DNA of 64,000 bases from Actinokineospora terrae (lineage in GTDB: Bacteria; Actinomycetota; Actinomycetes; Mycobacteriales; Pseudonocardiaceae): NCBI RefSeq assembly GCF_900111175.1, contig NZ_FOGI01000005.1, positions 62,001-126,000 of the forward strand. The letters run 5' to 3'. Made by a program: the position numbers and the translations under genes. Below, in pieces: positions 45,242 to 54,805 of the stretch. Numbering within the stretch: position 1 is the stretch's first letter; each line of letters begins with the position of its first letter. The notes beneath the pieces were generated by a model that worked only from the letters and a program-made list of their open reading frames with translations, was not told the origin of the DNA and made no database searches.

Positions 45242-45700
45242 GTGGCGTTGGAGCAGTCGTTCGTGGGGCGTGAGTATCCGCCGGAGTCGGTGTACGAGGT
45301 CGGGCGGGAGAAGATCCGGGAGTTCGCGGAGGCGATCGGGGACCCGCGGCCGGAGTACCTGGACGTCGAGGCCGCCAAGGCCCTGGGGTACGCGGACGTG
45401 GTGGCGCCGCCGACCTTCACCACCATCGTCAACCTGGCGTCGATCAACCGGATCGTGAACGACCCCGAGCTGGGCCTGGACTACAGCCGGATGGTCCACG
45501 GCGACCAGAGCTTCACCCACCACAGCCCCGTCGTCGCGGGCGACCGGCTCGCGGTGACCACGGTCGTGGAGAGCATCTCCCGGCGCGCGGGCAACGACTT
45601 CATCACCCTCAAGGCGGAGATCCGCACCGACGCGGGCGAGCCGAGGGTCACCACCCGGGCCCTGCTCGTGGTGCGCGACGCCGAGGAGGGCCAGGCGTGA
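45242..45700 (+). CDS. hadA: (3R)-hydroxyacyl-ACP dehydratase subunit HadA-like
   Basis: 152 aa from GTG 45242. N-terminal MaoC-like hot-dog fold: YEVGREKIREFAEAIGDPRPEYLD, then VAPPTFTTIV and GDQSFTHHSPVVAGDRLAV. It lacks the catalytic His-Asp pair and forms heterodimers with HadB to dehydrate FAS-II intermediates. It overlaps hadB by 4 bp. Confidence 0.92.
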   Translation: MALEQSFVGREYPPESVYEVGREKIREFAEAIGDPRPEYLDVEAAKALGYADVVAPPTFTTIVNLASINRIVNDPELGLDYSRMVHGDQSFTHHSPVVAGDRLAVTTVVESISRRAGNDFITLKAEIRTDAGEPRVTTRALLVVRDAEEGQA

Positions 45701-46098
45701 GCGAGATCGCCGTCGGCGACGCCCTGCCCGAGCTGAAGGTCCACATCACCCGGGCCGACCTGGTGCGCTACGCGGGCGCGGCGCTGGACTTCAACCCGAT
45801 CCACTGGAACGAGGCGTTCGCCAAGGGCGTCGGCCTGCCCGACGTGATCGCGCACGGCATGCTGACCATGGCGCTCGCCGGTCGCGTCGTGACCGCGTGG
45901 GGCCTGGGCGCGCTCGTCGACTACCAGGCCCGCTTCACCCGGCCCGTGGTCGTCCCCAACGACGACACCGGCGCGCTGGTAGAGCTGAGCGGCAAGGTAG
46001 GCGCGATCCTGGAAGACGGCACCATCCGCGTCGACCTGTCAGCCAAGTTCGAGGGCCGTGCAGTGCTCGGTAAGGCCATCGCGATCGTCCGCCCGTAG
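45697..46098 (+). CDS. hadB: (3R)-hydroxyacyl-ACP dehydratase catalytic subunit HadB-like
   Basis: 133 aa. Catalytic hot-dog motif YAGAALDFNPIHWNEAFA with D and H, followed by GLPDVIAHGMLTMAL. Works with HadA in fatty-acid elongation. hadC, which follows in mycobacteria, is absent, consistent with a non-mycolate or simpler FAS-II. Confidence 0.92.
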   Translation: MSEIAVGDALPELKVHITRADLVRYAGAALDFNPIHWNEAFAKGVGLPDVIAHGMLTMALAGRVVTAWGLGALVDYQARFTRPVVVPNDDTGALVELSGKVGAILEDGTIRVDLSAKFEGRAVLGKAIAIVRP

Positions 46099-46159
46099 GA
46101 CCACCGGGCGTGGTCGACCCCATCGGCCAGGCCACGCCCGGTTCATCTAGATTCCACGC

Positions 46160-47257
46160 GTGACGGCTTCAGAACTCATCTCCTTCGCCCGCGGCGCCCC
46201 CTCCCTCGACATCATCGACGTGGACGGCCTCAAGGCCGCCGCGGACGCCGCACTCACCAAGGACCCCGGCGCCGCGCTCGGCTACGGCACCGCGGTCGGC
46301 TACCTCCCGCTGCGCAAGCGCCTCGCCGACCTGCACGGCGTCGCCGAGAACCAGGTGCTGGTCACCAACGGCTCGATGCAGGCCGACGCGTTCCTGTTCG
46401 ACCAGTTGGTCACCTCCGGGCAGCCGGTGGTCGTCGAGCGCCCGACCTACGACCGCACCCTGCTCGGCCTGCGCCAGCGCGAGGCCGACGTGCGCCCGGT
46501 GTCGCTCGAGGTCGACGGCATCGACACCGAGGAACTGGCCGAGCTGCTGGCCGGTGGCCTGCGCCCGACCTTCGCCCACATCATCCCCAACTTCCAGAAC
46601 CCGGCCGGCTACACGCTGAGCCTGGCCAAGCGCAAGCGCTTGCTGGAGCTGGCCGAGCAGTACGACTTCCTCATCTTCGAGGACGACCCGTACGTCAAGA
46701 TCCGCTTCGCAGGCGAGCCGCTGCCGACGATGCTCGAGCTCGACGAGGGCCGCGGCCGCGTTGTCTACGCCAGCTCCTTCTCCAAGACGGTCGCCCCCGG
46801 CACCCGGGTCGGCTACCTGGTGGGCACGCCCGAGCTGATCGACAAGGTCCGCGTCGCCGCCACCAACACCTACATCTCGCCGAACATGCTGGCCCAGGCG
46901 ATCGTGCACCAGTTCGCCATCAGCGGCCGGTTCGACGACGCGGTGGCCACGGTCAACGCCGCGCTGGCCGAGCGGGTGCAGGTGCTGTGCGACTCGCTGG
47001 CCGAGCAGCTGCCCGAGGCGAAGTTCACCGCCCCCGAGGGCGGCTACTTCATGTGGGTCGAGCTCCCGGAGAGCGTGGACGTCGCCAAGCTCCTGCCCGC
47101 AGCCGAGGAGCGCGGGGTGACCTTCGTGAAGGGCACCGACTTCCTGCTGGAGGGTGGGCGGTCGACCATGCGCCTGGCCTACTCCGGCGTGCGGGTCGAC
47201 CAGATCCCCGAGGGTGTCGCCCGGCTCGCTGACGCGGTCCGCTCGCTGGGTGCGTGA
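46160..47257 (+). CDS. PLP-dependent class I aminotransferase
   Basis: 365 aa. NGSMQADAFLFDQL, NFQNPAGYTLS, FEDDPYVKIRF (Asp for PLP pyridine N) and SSFSKTVAPGTRVGYLVG (Schiff-base Lys in SFSKT) are class I fold-I motifs closest to the 2-aminoadipate/MocR-type aminotransferases. The wHTH of MocR is absent. Located between hadB and trpT, a position often taken by murB in related genomes. Substrate unknown. Confidence 0.92.
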   Translation: MTASELISFARGAPSLDIIDVDGLKAAADAALTKDPGAALGYGTAVGYLPLRKRLADLHGVAENQVLVTNGSMQADAFLFDQLVTSGQPVVVERPTYDRTLLGLRQREADVRPVSLEVDGIDTEELAELLAGGLRPTFAHIIPNFQNPAGYTLSLAKRKRLLELAEQYDFLIFEDDPYVKIRFAGEPLPTMLELDEGRGRVVYASSFSKTVAPGTRVGYLVGTPELIDKVRVAATNTYISPNMLAQAIVHQFAISGRFDDAVATVNAALAERVQVLCDSLAEQLPEAKFTAPEGGYFMWVELPESVDVAKLLPAAEERGVTFVKGTDFLLEGGRSTMRLAYSGVRVDQIPEGVARLADAVRSLGA

Positions 47258-47465
47258 GCGGGCGCCCGCCGGTTCGCCGTGTTCTTGATCACCATGGCGA
47301 ACCGGCAGGTCAGGGCCTTGATCGGGGCTCGGTTTAGGAGCGTGGGAGCGGGTACCGTATGCTCTCGTGCTTGGAACGACTTGACCGTCCCCCTCGGGTT
47401 TCCGGTGGGGATAGTGGAGTGCGTCCGAACGCGGTCCGCCGGTAGAGTGGCCGGTAGGAGTGCGA

Positions 47466-47538
<73 letters not shown>

Positions 47539-47599
47539 CGTTGAACGTCCGGCCCGGCTGACCCCGCGCAGGACTGGGTAACCATCGAGCGGAGGAAGC

Positions 47600-48016
47600 G
47601 TGGCCGAGGACCAGGAGCGGGAAGAGGGGCAGGAGCGCCCTTCTCGTCCGTCCACCGCCGCTGCCCGGCGCGAGCGCCGCGGTGCGGCTCGACCGGCCGC
47701 GCGCAAGGACGCTGACGGCAAGGCGGAACCGAGGAGCAAGGCACGGCCGGACAACGCGGCCAAGTCCGACTCCGCCGACCGCAAGGGCCGCCCGACGCCC
47801 ACCCGCGACCGCAAGGACGACCGGGGCTCGATCTTCGCCAGGACCTCCCGGTTCCTGCGCGAGGTCGTCTCCGAGCTGCGCAAGGTCATCTGGCCCACCC
47901 GCAAGCAGCTGATCGGCTACACGGCCGTCGTGCTGGTCTTCGTCACCTTCATGGTGGCGCTCGTGGCGGGCCTCGACGTCGGCCTTGGCAAGGGCGTGTT
48001 CTGGCTGTTCGGCTGA
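47600..48016 (+). CDS. secE: Preprotein translocase subunit SecE
   Basis: 138 aa from GTG 47600 (GGAGGAAGC upstream). The C-terminal 60 residues are the conserved part: [21 protein letters not shown] then the single TM helix. The first ~75 residues are a basic Ala/Arg/Lys/Asp-rich extension typical of actinobacteria. Part of SecYEG. Confidence 0.95.
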   Translation: MAEDQEREEGQERPSRPSTAAARRERRGAARPAARKDADGKAEPRSKARPDNAAKSDSADRKGRPTPTRDRKDDRGSIFARTSRFLREVVSELRKVIWPTRKQLIGYTAVVLVFVTFMVALVAGLDVGLGKGVFWLFG

Positions 48017-48071
48017 GTCCACGCCGCAACCGCCGCGAACACGTGCTGCACGAAAGGAAGCGAGACCTACT

Positions 48072-48953
48072 GTGACCTCCGAGAACGGCGCGGCCCAGGG
48101 CAGCGACCTGACCAGCCTCGTCGCCGATGACGGTGTCGACCACGTCGGGCCCGCCGACGAGGTCAACGCCGACGAGGTCGTCGAGGCCGCACCCGACACC
48201 GACGCCGCCGAGGACGCCCTCGACGACGACGCGTCCGACGACTCGGACGACTCCGACTCGGACACCGACGACTCGGCCGACGACGCGGATGACGAGACCC
48301 CGGCCGAGGCCGAGGTCGACACCACGCCGATCGACGCCCCCCCGGCCGACCCGGTCGCCGAGATGCGCGACGCGCTGCGCTCGGCCCCCGGCGACTGGTA
48401 CGTCGTGCACTCCTACGCGGGCTACGAGAACAAGGTCAAGACCAACCTCGAGACGCGCATCCAGACCCTGGACATGGAGGAGTACATCTTCCAGGTCGAG
48501 GTGCCGACCGAGGAAGTCACCGAGATCAAGAACGGCCAGCGCAAGCAGGTGCAGCGTAAGGTGCTGCCCGGCTACATCCTGGTCCGGATGGAGCTCAACG
48601 ACGGGTCCTGGTCCGCGGTCCGCAACACCCCCGGCGTGACCGGGTTCGTCGGCGCGACCTCGAAGCCGTCCCCGCTGACCATCGACGAGGTGCTCAAGTT
48701 CCTCCTCCCGCAGGTCGAGGAGGCTAAGCCCGCCGCGGCCAAGGGCTCGTCTGCCGGCGCCGGTCGGGGCGGCACGGTCGAGGTGGACTTCGAGATCGGC
48801 GAGTCGGTCACCGTCATGGACGGCCCGTTCGCCACGCTGCCCGCCACCATCAGCGAGGTCAACGCCGACGGGCAGAAGCTGAAGGTCCTGGTGTCGATCT
48901 TCGGTCGGGAGACCCCGGTCGAGTTGTCGTTCACCCAGGTCTCCAAGATCTGA
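48072..48953 (+). CDS. nusG: Transcription termination/antitermination factor NusG
   Basis: 293 aa from GTG 48072. The NGN domain begins near residue 110 ([20 protein letters not shown]) and the KOW domain near 245 ([20 protein letters not shown]). Between them is an Ala/Gly-rich linker. The N-terminal ~105 residues are strongly acidic with Asp-Ser runs, longer than usual. Couples RNA polymerase to ribosomes and Rho. Confidence 0.95.
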   Translation: MTSENGAAQGSDLTSLVADDGVDHVGPADEVNADEVVEAAPDTDAAEDALDDDASDDSDDSDSDTDDSADDADDETPAEAEVDTTPIDAPPADPVAEMRDALRSAPGDWYVVHSYAGYENKVKTNLETRIQTLDMEEYIFQVEVPTEEVTEIKNGQRKQVQRKVLPGYILVRMELNDGSWSAVRNTPGVTGFVGATSKPSPLTIDEVLKFLLPQVEEAKPAAAKGSSAGAGRGGTVEVDFEIGESVTVMDGPFATLPATISEVNADGQKLKVLVSIFGRETPVELSFTQVSKI

Positions 48954-48972
48954 CGGTCCGGCCACCGGACCG
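48954..48972. promoter_or_regulatory. Hairpin between nusG and rplK
   Basis: CGGTCCGG / CCGGACCG around CCA, directly after the nusG stop. Possible attenuator or processing site separating secE-nusG from rplK-rplA. Confidence 0.5.
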
Positions 48973-49063
48973 GCAGGCACGGTCGCGCGCAGCCATTCGC
49001 GCGGTCCGTGTCCTCGGCGGTGCTCCGCGCGCCGCATACTGGAAGCACTGAAGGAAGCCCGAC

Positions 49064-49495
49064 ATGCCACCCAAGAAGAAGAAGCTCGCAGCGATCATCA
49101 AGCTGCAGATCAAGGCGGGCCTGGCCAACCCGGCCCCGCCGGTCGGCCCCGCGCTGGGCCAGCACGGCGTCAACATCATGGAGTTCTGCAAGGCCTACAA
49201 CGCCGCGACCGAGTCGCAGCGGGGGACCGTGGTCCCGGTCGAGATCTCCGTGTTCGAGGACCGCTCGTTCGACTTCAAGCTCAAGACCCCGCCCGCGGCC
49301 AAGCTGCTGCTCAAGGCCGCCGGGATCGAGAAGGGCTCGGCAGAGCCGCACAAGACCAAGGTCGCCAAGGTCACCTGGGACCAGGTCCGCGAGATCGCCG
49401 AGACCAAGAAGACCGACCTCAACGCGATCGACATCGACCAGGCCGCCAAGATCATCGCGGGCACCGCCCGGTCGATGGGCATCACGGTCGAATAA
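49064..49495 (+). CDS. rplK: 50S ribosomal protein L11
   Basis: 143 aa. [32 protein letters not shown] is the conserved proline-rich thiostrepton-binding N-terminal domain (in parts). The C-terminal rRNA-binding domain ends [18 protein letters not shown]. Start ATG 49064 preceded by GAAGGAAG. Confidence 0.97.
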   Translation: MPPKKKKLAAIIKLQIKAGLANPAPPVGPALGQHGVNIMEFCKAYNAATESQRGTVVPVEISVFEDRSFDFKLKTPPAAKLLLKAAGIEKGSAEPHKTKVAKVTWDQVREIAETKKTDLNAIDIDQAAKIIAGTARSMGITVE

Positions 49496-49612
49496 GCACC
49501 ACCCGCGAAGCACGTGTGGGAGGGCCAGGCGCTGGCTCGCACCACAACTGATCCACGCGGCCACCGGTTGCTTCCCGACCGGCCGCGCACACATCCGTTA
49601 GAAGGAACAGCA

Positions 49613-50332
49613 ATGGCAAAGCGCAGCAAGGCATACCGCCAGGCCGCCGAGCTGATCGACCGCGAGCGGCTCTACACCCCGCTCGAGGCCGCGCAGCTGG
49701 CGAAGGAGACCTCCAAGGTCAAGCTCGACGCGACCGTCGAGGTCGCCATCCGCCTCGGCGTCGACCCCCGCAAGGCCGACCAGATGGTCCGCGGCACCGT
49801 CAACCTGCCGCACGGCACCGGCAAGACCGCCCGCGTCATCGTCTTCGCGACCGGCGACAAGGCCGCCGAGGCCGAGGCCGCCGGTGCGGACGCGGTCGGC
49901 TCCGAGGACCTGATCGAGCGCATCCAGGGGGGCTGGCTCGACTTCGACGCCGCTATCGCCACCCCGGACCAGATGGCCAAGGTCGGCCGCATCGCCCGCA
50001 TCCTCGGCCCGCGCGGCCTGATGCCGAACCCGAAGACCGGCACGGTGACCCCCGATGTCACCAAGGCGGTCAACGAGATCAAGGGCGGCAAGATCAACTT
50101 CCGGGTGGACAAGCAGTCCAACCTGCACCTGGTGATCGGCAAGGTCTCGTTCGACCAGACCAAGCTGGTGGAGAACTACGCCGCGGCCCTCGACGAGGTC
50201 CTGCGCGCGAAGCCGTCGGCGGCCAAGGGCCGGTTCCTGCGGAAGATCACCTTCTCCACCACCATGGGCCCCGGCATCCCGGTCGACCCGGCGAAGCTGC
50301 GCAACCTCCTCGAAGAGGACGTGCAGGCGTAG
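49613..50332 (+). CDS. rplA: 50S ribosomal protein L1
   Basis: 239 aa from ATG 49613 with GAAGGA upstream. [40 protein letters not shown] and the C-terminal [10 protein letters not shown] are diagnostic. Binds 23S rRNA and, in other bacteria, represses its own operon. Followed by a strong terminator. Confidence 0.97.
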   Translation: MAKRSKAYRQAAELIDRERLYTPLEAAQLAKETSKVKLDATVEVAIRLGVDPRKADQMVRGTVNLPHGTGKTARVIVFATGDKAAEAEAAGADAVGSEDLIERIQGGWLDFDAAIATPDQMAKVGRIARILGPRGLMPNPKTGTVTPDVTKAVNEIKGGKINFRVDKQSNLHLVIGKVSFDQTKLVENYAAALDEVLRAKPSAAKGRFLRKITFSTTMGPGIPVDPAKLRNLLEEDVQA

Positions 50333-50599
50333 TCAGCTCTTGTGGAAGAGGCCCCGCTCCGGCGGGGCCTTTTTCGTTGAGCCGACCCGCTTCTTGGCCC
50401 GGTCGAGTAGTTCCAGCAGCACGACGCACACGACCAGGGCCGCGCCGGAGACGATCCACCACAGCGGGTCTGGCAGCCGCAACGGGAACGCCAGGAACGG
50501 GTCCCAGGCGAAGACCTTGGACACGAACGGCAGCAGCCCCTCGTAGATCCCGGCCAGGAACACCACCGCCTGCAGGCCGTCGTAACCGCGCTCGTCCAT
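50333..50599 (-). CDS. Small membrane protein
   Basis: 88 aa from ATG 50599. Two hydrophobic segments (~10-28 and ~47-62: WWIVSGAALVVCVVLLELL) and a basic C-terminus (RAKKRVGSTKK). Its 3' end runs through the rplA terminator. No known family recognised. Confidence 0.65.
   Translation of the reverse strand: MDERGYDGLQAVVFLAGIYEGLLPFVSKVFAWDPFLAFPLRLPDPLWWIVSGAALVVCVVLLELLDRAKKRVGSTKKAPPERGLFHKS
50349..50375. terminator. Rho-independent terminator after rplA
   Basis: 9-bp perfect stem AGGCCCCGC / GCGGGGCCT with loop TCCG and a TTTTT tail on the plus strand. Confidence 0.9.
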
Positions 50600-50744
50600 A
50601 CCCGGGACGGTAGGGCTGACGGGGGTACTGGCGAGTCATGCCACGGGGTGGGGCACGGGTCGTTCTCCGGGGGTAGTCACACGTCCCGGTGAGTCAGCGG
50701 ACTTGGCCGGGCGCGGGGTGGTCCGGATCCGAAACGATCTCCAC

Positions 50745-51260
50745 ATGAAGACTTCTCGGGTGTTCGCCGCCCTCGTGCTCGCGTTCGGCACCCTCCTCGC
50801 CCCCGTTCCCGCGTCCGCCACCGCCGCCGCGCCGCTGACCGTCGCCGAGCCGCACTGCGGTGACTGGGTCGACTACAACGGCAGCGAGAACCGCCGGATG
50901 AAGAGCTGGCTGTGCTTCTACGACTCCGGCGACGGCGGCGTCTACCCGATGCTGTGGACCGAGTGCGGCTGGCTGGCCCTGTTCGGCATCGGCTGGGAGA
51001 AGCCCCCGAACGGGTGTCGCGTCTGGGAACCCAGCTACTACGAGATCACCTTCCCGGACGGCACCAAGACCACCGACAAGACCTTCCCCGGCGCCTCCGG
51101 GTCGAACACGGCCAACTCCGCCGCCGAGGCGTACCCCTGCCAGACGGGCCCCTGGCGCCTCTACTCCTACTACGGCGTCCAGATGAAGGACGTCCTCGGC
51201 AACTGGGGCAGCAGCATCGCCGCCACCCACGAGGTCACCGTCGAGGTCACCTGCCCCTGA
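50745..51260 (+). CDS. Secreted hypothetical protein
   Basis: 171 aa from ATG 50745. Signal peptide 1-27 (RVFAALVLAFGTLLAPVPASA). The mature part has six Cys and aromatic-rich beta segments (MLWTECGWLALFGIGW, WRLYSYYGVQ), suggesting a disulfide-bonded extracellular domain. Not recognised. Confidence 0.78.
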   Translation: MKTSRVFAALVLAFGTLLAPVPASATAAAPLTVAEPHCGDWVDYNGSENRRMKSWLCFYDSGDGGVYPMLWTECGWLALFGIGWEKPPNGCRVWEPSYYEITFPDGTKTTDKTFPGASGSNTANSAAEAYPCQTGPWRLYSYYGVQMKDVLGNWGSSIAATHEVTVEVTCP

Positions 51261-51704
51261 CTAGGCGACCGCGATCCCCAGCTCGGCCGCGACCCGCAGC
51301 TGCTGCCGGTCGCGGCTGACCAGGACGACGTCGTCGCCGCTGGCCAGGCTGGTCGCGGTGGTCAGCAGGACCGCCAGGTGCAGGGCATCGAGGGTGCGGA
51401 TCGCGTGCTCGGTGACCAGCCGCCTGGCGGTCGGCAGGACCGACTCCGGCACCAGCCGCAGCACGCTGACCGGGCCGCCCTCGGCGCAGTCGGCGGTGAA
51501 GCGGGCGACCAGGCGGTGCGGTTCGTCGACCCGCCCTGCCCGGGCGGCCGCGGCGACCGCGCTGGCGAACTCCACCGTGGTCAACTCGCTGGTGACCACC
51601 GGGTCCGGCCCCTCGAACAGCAGGGCGCGCAGGGTCTCGTGGTCGGTCTCGCCCACGGCGTAGGCGCGCACGACGGCGCTGGTGTCGGCGTAGATGAGGG
51701 TCAC
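51261..51704 (-). CDS. PIN-domain ribonuclease toxin (VapC-like)
   Basis: 147 aa from GTG 51704, overlapping the antitoxin stop by 4 bp. Acidic active-site residues: IYADTSAVV (D6), TTVEFASA (E), TLDALHLA (D) and LVSRDRQQL (D). A toxin that cleaves RNA, neutralised by the upstream gene's product. Confidence 0.9.
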   Translation of the reverse strand: MTLIYADTSAVVRAYAVGETDHETLRALLFEGPDPVVTSELTTVEFASAVAAAARAGRVDEPHRLVARFTADCAEGGPVSVLRLVPESVLPTARRLVTEHAIRTLDALHLAVLLTTATSLASGDDVVLVSRDRQQLRVAAELGIAVA

Positions 51705-51988
51705 CGCGCGGAGCGCTCCTCGTCCAGCGCGGAGCTGATGGCGTCGCCGCTGTCGCGCGTCGCGGCGATGACCTCGTCGCGGGCGTCGACCGGGCCGGTG
51801 ACCTCGGGGACCACCAGCAGACCGGCCGCCCTGGCCCGCTCGCGGACGGCCCTGCGGTTCTCGCCGCCGTCGAGCACCGCCACCAGGGCCTCGACGACCA
51901 GGTCGTTCACGCTGCGGTTGGTGCCTGCCGCGCGGGCCTTCAGCCGGGCGTGCAGGCCGTCGTCGACCCGGGTGATCAGCTGCTTCAC
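51701..51988 (-). CDS. Ribbon-helix-helix antitoxin (VapB-like)
   Basis: 95 aa from GTG 51988. KQLITRVDDGLHARLKARAAGTNRSVNDLVVEAL is an Arc/CopG-type RHH domain (in parts, 2-36). The tail (~45-95) should bind the toxin. Two direct ATGATAGCA repeats exactly 20 bp apart lie upstream (51995-52023). Confidence 0.87.
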   Translation of the reverse strand: MKQLITRVDDGLHARLKARAAGTNRSVNDLVVEALVAVLDGGENRRAVRERARAAGLLVVPEVTGPVDARDEVIAATRDSGDAISSALDEERSAR

Positions 51989-51994
51989 CCCACG

Positions 51995-52023
51995 ATGATA
52001 GCACTCGCGGCGCAATGATAGCA
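51995..52023. promoter_or_regulatory. Direct repeats upstream of vapB-like gene
   Basis: ATGATAGCA at 51995-52003 and 52015-52023. The 20-bp period is two helical turns, as expected for cooperative RHH dimers. Confidence 0.5.
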
Positions 52024-52025
52024 GG

Positions 52026-52796
52026 TCAGCCGGTGGGCTGGACGGCCTTGGCCGGGCAGGGGGTGGGCTCGTCGTCGTGGCGGGCGATGGTCCACTGGTC
52101 GCCACGGGAGCCAGGGATGATCTTGACGATGAAGCGGCCGAGCCGGGGGCCGTCGTAGACCTCCATCTCGCAGGAGCTGATGACCACGGTGCCGTCCGTG
52201 CGGGGGGTCAGGTCCATCGACAGCGGGAAGCGCGGCTCTGCGTAGTCGTTGGCGCGACCGACCTCCGCGTGCAGGCGCTTGACCGCGGTCTCGCAGTCGG
52301 GGGCGTTGAAGTGGCGCGCGAACTGGTCCTCGACCTCCTTGGTCTCGAACCGGGTGCACGCGTCGGGCAGGACCTCTTGCGCGACGTTGTCATAGAAGGC
52401 GCGGACGGCTTCCTTGGCGGAGGTCGCGAACAAGACAGTCCTGGTTGTCTTACCGCCGCCGGTCTGCGAAGCCGGGAGGTCTTCGTCGGGATTGCCCAGG
52501 TAGTGCTGGTACGCCCAAGAGAGCACCAACAGCACGACCAGCAGGTAGATCAACCTGCGGAACCACTTCGCCAGGAGCACCCGCAGCCACAGCGGTCGGC
52601 GCTTGGGGCCGCTCGGCGGAGGGGGGAGCGTGCCGTCCGCCTGGCCGCGCTGGAACTCCTGGAACCGCTGGAACTCCTGGAACTGGCGCCACTGCTCGTC
52701 GTCCGGCATGGGCACCGCGGGGGGCTGCCCTGGCGGGCGGATCGCGGGTGGCCCCGCCGGTGGGTTGTCGCGGTCCGGCTGCTCCTGGTCGGCCAT
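52026..52796 (-). CDS. Single-TM hypothetical protein with Phe/Gln repeat
   Basis: 256 aa from ATG 52796 (52808 also possible). A Pro-rich cytoplasmic N-terminus contains FQEFQRFQEFQRG. One TM helix follows at ~80-97 (RLIYLLVVLLVLSWAY), then an extracytoplasmic domain with three Cys (VLPDACTRF, APDCETAV, ISSCEMEV) resembling DUF4878/NTF2-like lipoprotein domains. Unknown function. Confidence 0.75.
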   Translation of the reverse strand: MADQEQPDRDNPPAGPPAIRPPGQPPAVPMPDDEQWRQFQEFQRFQEFQRGQADGTLPPPPSGPKRRPLWLRVLLAKWFRRLIYLLVVLLVLSWAYQHYLGNPDEDLPASQTGGGKTTRTVLFATSAKEAVRAFYDNVAQEVLPDACTRFETKEVEDQFARHFNAPDCETAVKRLHAEVGRANDYAEPRFPLSMDLTPRTDGTVVISSCEMEVYDGPRLGRFIVKIIPGSRGDQWTIARHDDEPTPCPAKAVQPTG

Positions 52797-52849
52797 GGTG
52801 ACCATCATGCCGTGCCGGTCGACCCCGGTTTGGATCGCCGAGGGACTGG

Positions 52850-53060
52850 GGTTAGTCTTACCCCTGGTTCACCGAAGACCGCTGGTCCCTGTCGTGCGAA
52901 CGGCAGGCGAAGGCCCCACAGACCGTGGGCGGCCCGCGCAGGGGGACATGGATAGTGCTTCCGGGTGCGTCACGCACCCTGCCGCGCCCCGTGCCGCCTT
53001 TGCGCCGGGGCGTTTCCTCGTTCTCGGGGGTCGACCAGCGACACCGAACACGAGAGGAGG
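52850..53060 (+). ncRNA. Ribosomal L10 leader (autoregulatory mRNA element)
   Basis: The untranslated region before rplJ contains the actinobacterial L10-leader pattern: ACCGAAGACCGCTGG, an internal CGTGCGAACGGCAGG hairpin and AAGGCCCCACAGACCGTGGG. L10(L12)4 binds such leaders to repress rplJL. Boundaries are approximate. Confidence 0.7.
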
Positions 53061-53066
53061 CGACCC

Positions 53067-53627
53067 ATGGCGAAGCCAGAGAAGGTGGGCGCAGTCGCCG
53101 AGATCGCGGACAAGTTCCGCACCAGCTCGGCCACCGTCGTCACCGAGTACACCGGCCTCTCCGTGGCCCAGCTGACCACGCTGCGTCGCGCTCTCGGCAC
53201 TGGCACGACCTACCGTGTCGCGAAGAACACCCTGGTCAAGCGGGCTGCCGCTGACGCGGGTGTGGAAGGCCTGGACAGCCTGTTCATCGGCCCGACCGCG
53301 ATCGCCTTCGTCGAGGGCGAGCCGGTCGACGCCGCGAAGGCCATCCGCGACTTCGCGAAGGACAACAAGGGTCTGGTCATCAAGGGCGGCTACATGGAGG
53401 GCCGCCCGCTCACCGTCGAAGAGGTCGGGCAGATCGCCGACCTCGACAGCCGTGAGGTGCTGCTCGCCAAGCTGGCGGGCGCGATGAAGGGCAACCTCGC
53501 CAAGGCCGCCGGGCTGTTCAACGCCCCGGCCTCGCAGATCGCCCGCCTTGCCGCGGCGCTGCAGGAGAAGAAGGCGGCCGCCGAAGGCGGTGCCCCCGCT
53601 CCCGCGGACGACGCAGCCGAGAGCTGA
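53067..53627 (+). CDS. rplJ: 50S ribosomal protein L10
   Basis: 186 aa from ATG 53067 with GAGAGGAGG upstream. [29 protein letters not shown] and FIGPTAIAF are diagnostic. The C-terminal helix ([14 protein letters not shown]) binds L7/L12 dimers. An Ala/Pro-rich tail follows. Confidence 0.97.
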   Translation: MAKPEKVGAVAEIADKFRTSSATVVTEYTGLSVAQLTTLRRALGTGTTYRVAKNTLVKRAAADAGVEGLDSLFIGPTAIAFVEGEPVDAAKAIRDFAKDNKGLVIKGGYMEGRPLTVEEVGQIADLDSREVLLAKLAGAMKGNLAKAAGLFNAPASQIARLAAALQEKKAAAEGGAPAPADDAAES

Positions 53628-53688
53628 ACACCCCACCCGGAAGAATCGCGCCCGCTAGCCCGGGTGTGTTAGTGAAAGGACCGCCACC

Positions 53689-54075
53689 ATGGCGAAGCTC
53701 AGCACCGACGAGCTGCTCGACGCGTTCAAGGAGATGACTCTCCTCGAGCTCTCGGGCTTCGTGAAGCAGTTCGAGGAGACCTTCGAGGTCACCGCCGCCG
53801 CCCCGATCGCCGTCGCCGCCGCCGCCCCCGGCGCCGCCCCGGCCGAGGCCGCCGAGGAGCAGGACGAGTTCGACGTCATCCTCGAGTCCGCCGGTGACAA
53901 GAAGATCCAGGTCATCAAGGTCGTCCGCGAGGTCGTCTCCGGCCTGGGCCTCAAGGAGGCCAAGGAGCTCGTCGAGGCCGCCCCCAAGGCCGTCCTCGAG
54001 AAGGTCGCCAAGGAGGCCGCCGAGGCCGCCAAGGAGAAGCTCGAGGCCGCAGGCGCCAAGATCTCCGTCAAGTAG
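53689..54075 (+). CDS. rplL: 50S ribosomal protein L7/L12
   Basis: 128 aa. N-terminal dimer helix ([21 protein letters not shown]), Ala-rich hinge (~45-60) and C-terminal domain ([36 protein letters not shown] in parts). Strong terminator downstream. Confidence 0.97.
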   Translation: MAKLSTDELLDAFKEMTLLELSGFVKQFEETFEVTAAAPIAVAAAAPGAAPAEAAEEQDEFDVILESAGDKKIQVIKVVREVVSGLGLKEAKELVEAAPKAVLEKVAKEAAEAAKEKLEAAGAKISVK

Positions 54076-54090
54076 TTCCTAGCTTTCCCC

Positions 54091-54125
54091 GAAGAGCCCG
54101 GCACCCCCACGGTGCCGGGCTCTTC
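54091..54125. terminator. Terminator after rplL
   Basis: 15-bp perfect stem (54091-54105 with 54111-54125) and a CCCAC loop. The strongest hairpin in the block. Confidence 0.85.
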
Positions 54126-54135
54126 CACGTCTCCA

Positions 54136-54247
54136 GTTGGCCCAACCTCCTCACAGGCGTTGGCCTCCACGCGCCCGCAAACAACGTTGGCCCCCACCCG
54201 GCCTTCACGATCGTTGGCCAACCACGCGCCCTTAAACAACGTTGGCC
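54136..54247 (+). repeat. Degenerate ~27-bp tandem repeat with GTTGGCC core
   Basis: GTTGGCC begins at 54136, 54159, 54186, 54213 and 54241 (steps 23, 27, 27, 28). Units 54159, 54186 and 54213 also share a CCAC...CG.CC middle, and two end in AAACAAC. Non-coding. Confidence 0.6.
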
Positions 54248-54805
54248 CTGGACCGCTCCTCGGGGTCGCTGGTGCCAAGCCGGCTCGATGGGGTGGAGTT
54301 GTTTTGTGTGGGGGAGCGCCAGTCGTAGCGTCGTTCGCGGACAGGGCCATGCTTTTCGGCCCCTGCTTTGCGGTCCTGCCACGGCTGGTGTCGGGGCCCC
54401 GCGCAAAACAAGTCCACCGCATCGAGCAAAGCTCGAAACTCGCGCCCAGGCCAATGCCGAAGGCGAGGCGTCCACCGTCGACGCCGCAGGCGAGCACGAG
54501 AGCCGGACAACCCCAGCTCAAGATCAAACCCGCCAAAGCACCTCCCAATACACAGCCTACCGACGAGCCCCGACAGAACGGGCAAAGCGACCAGCCCCCT
54601 GTGGACAACCCAGCGCCCACCCGCTCCCAACACGAAGAGTCACCCCTCACAACCCATAGTTCCCCTGTGGTCAATCTCATAACCCGGTTGAGCGAACAGG
54701 GAGGGATCCGAGTACTTTTCCAACTCGGCAGTAACTTCGCTAGTAACCCGGCTGGGTCGCCCTCGTTGCACTGGGGTGAACGGGCCGTGAGGGTCGGGAG
54801 GGTTG
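54248..54805. other. Non-coding stretch upstream of the mce operon
   Basis: About 560 bp without a credible gene: open frames exist on both strands but lack ribosome sites and have unnatural amino-acid composition. AT-richer patches (54530-54740) probably carry the mce promoter. No known binding site recognised. Confidence 0.45.

Noticed and set aside
54136..54247. CRISPR array
   Set aside because: The conserved core is only 7 bp, the rest diverges without a repeat/spacer division, and no cas genes are near.
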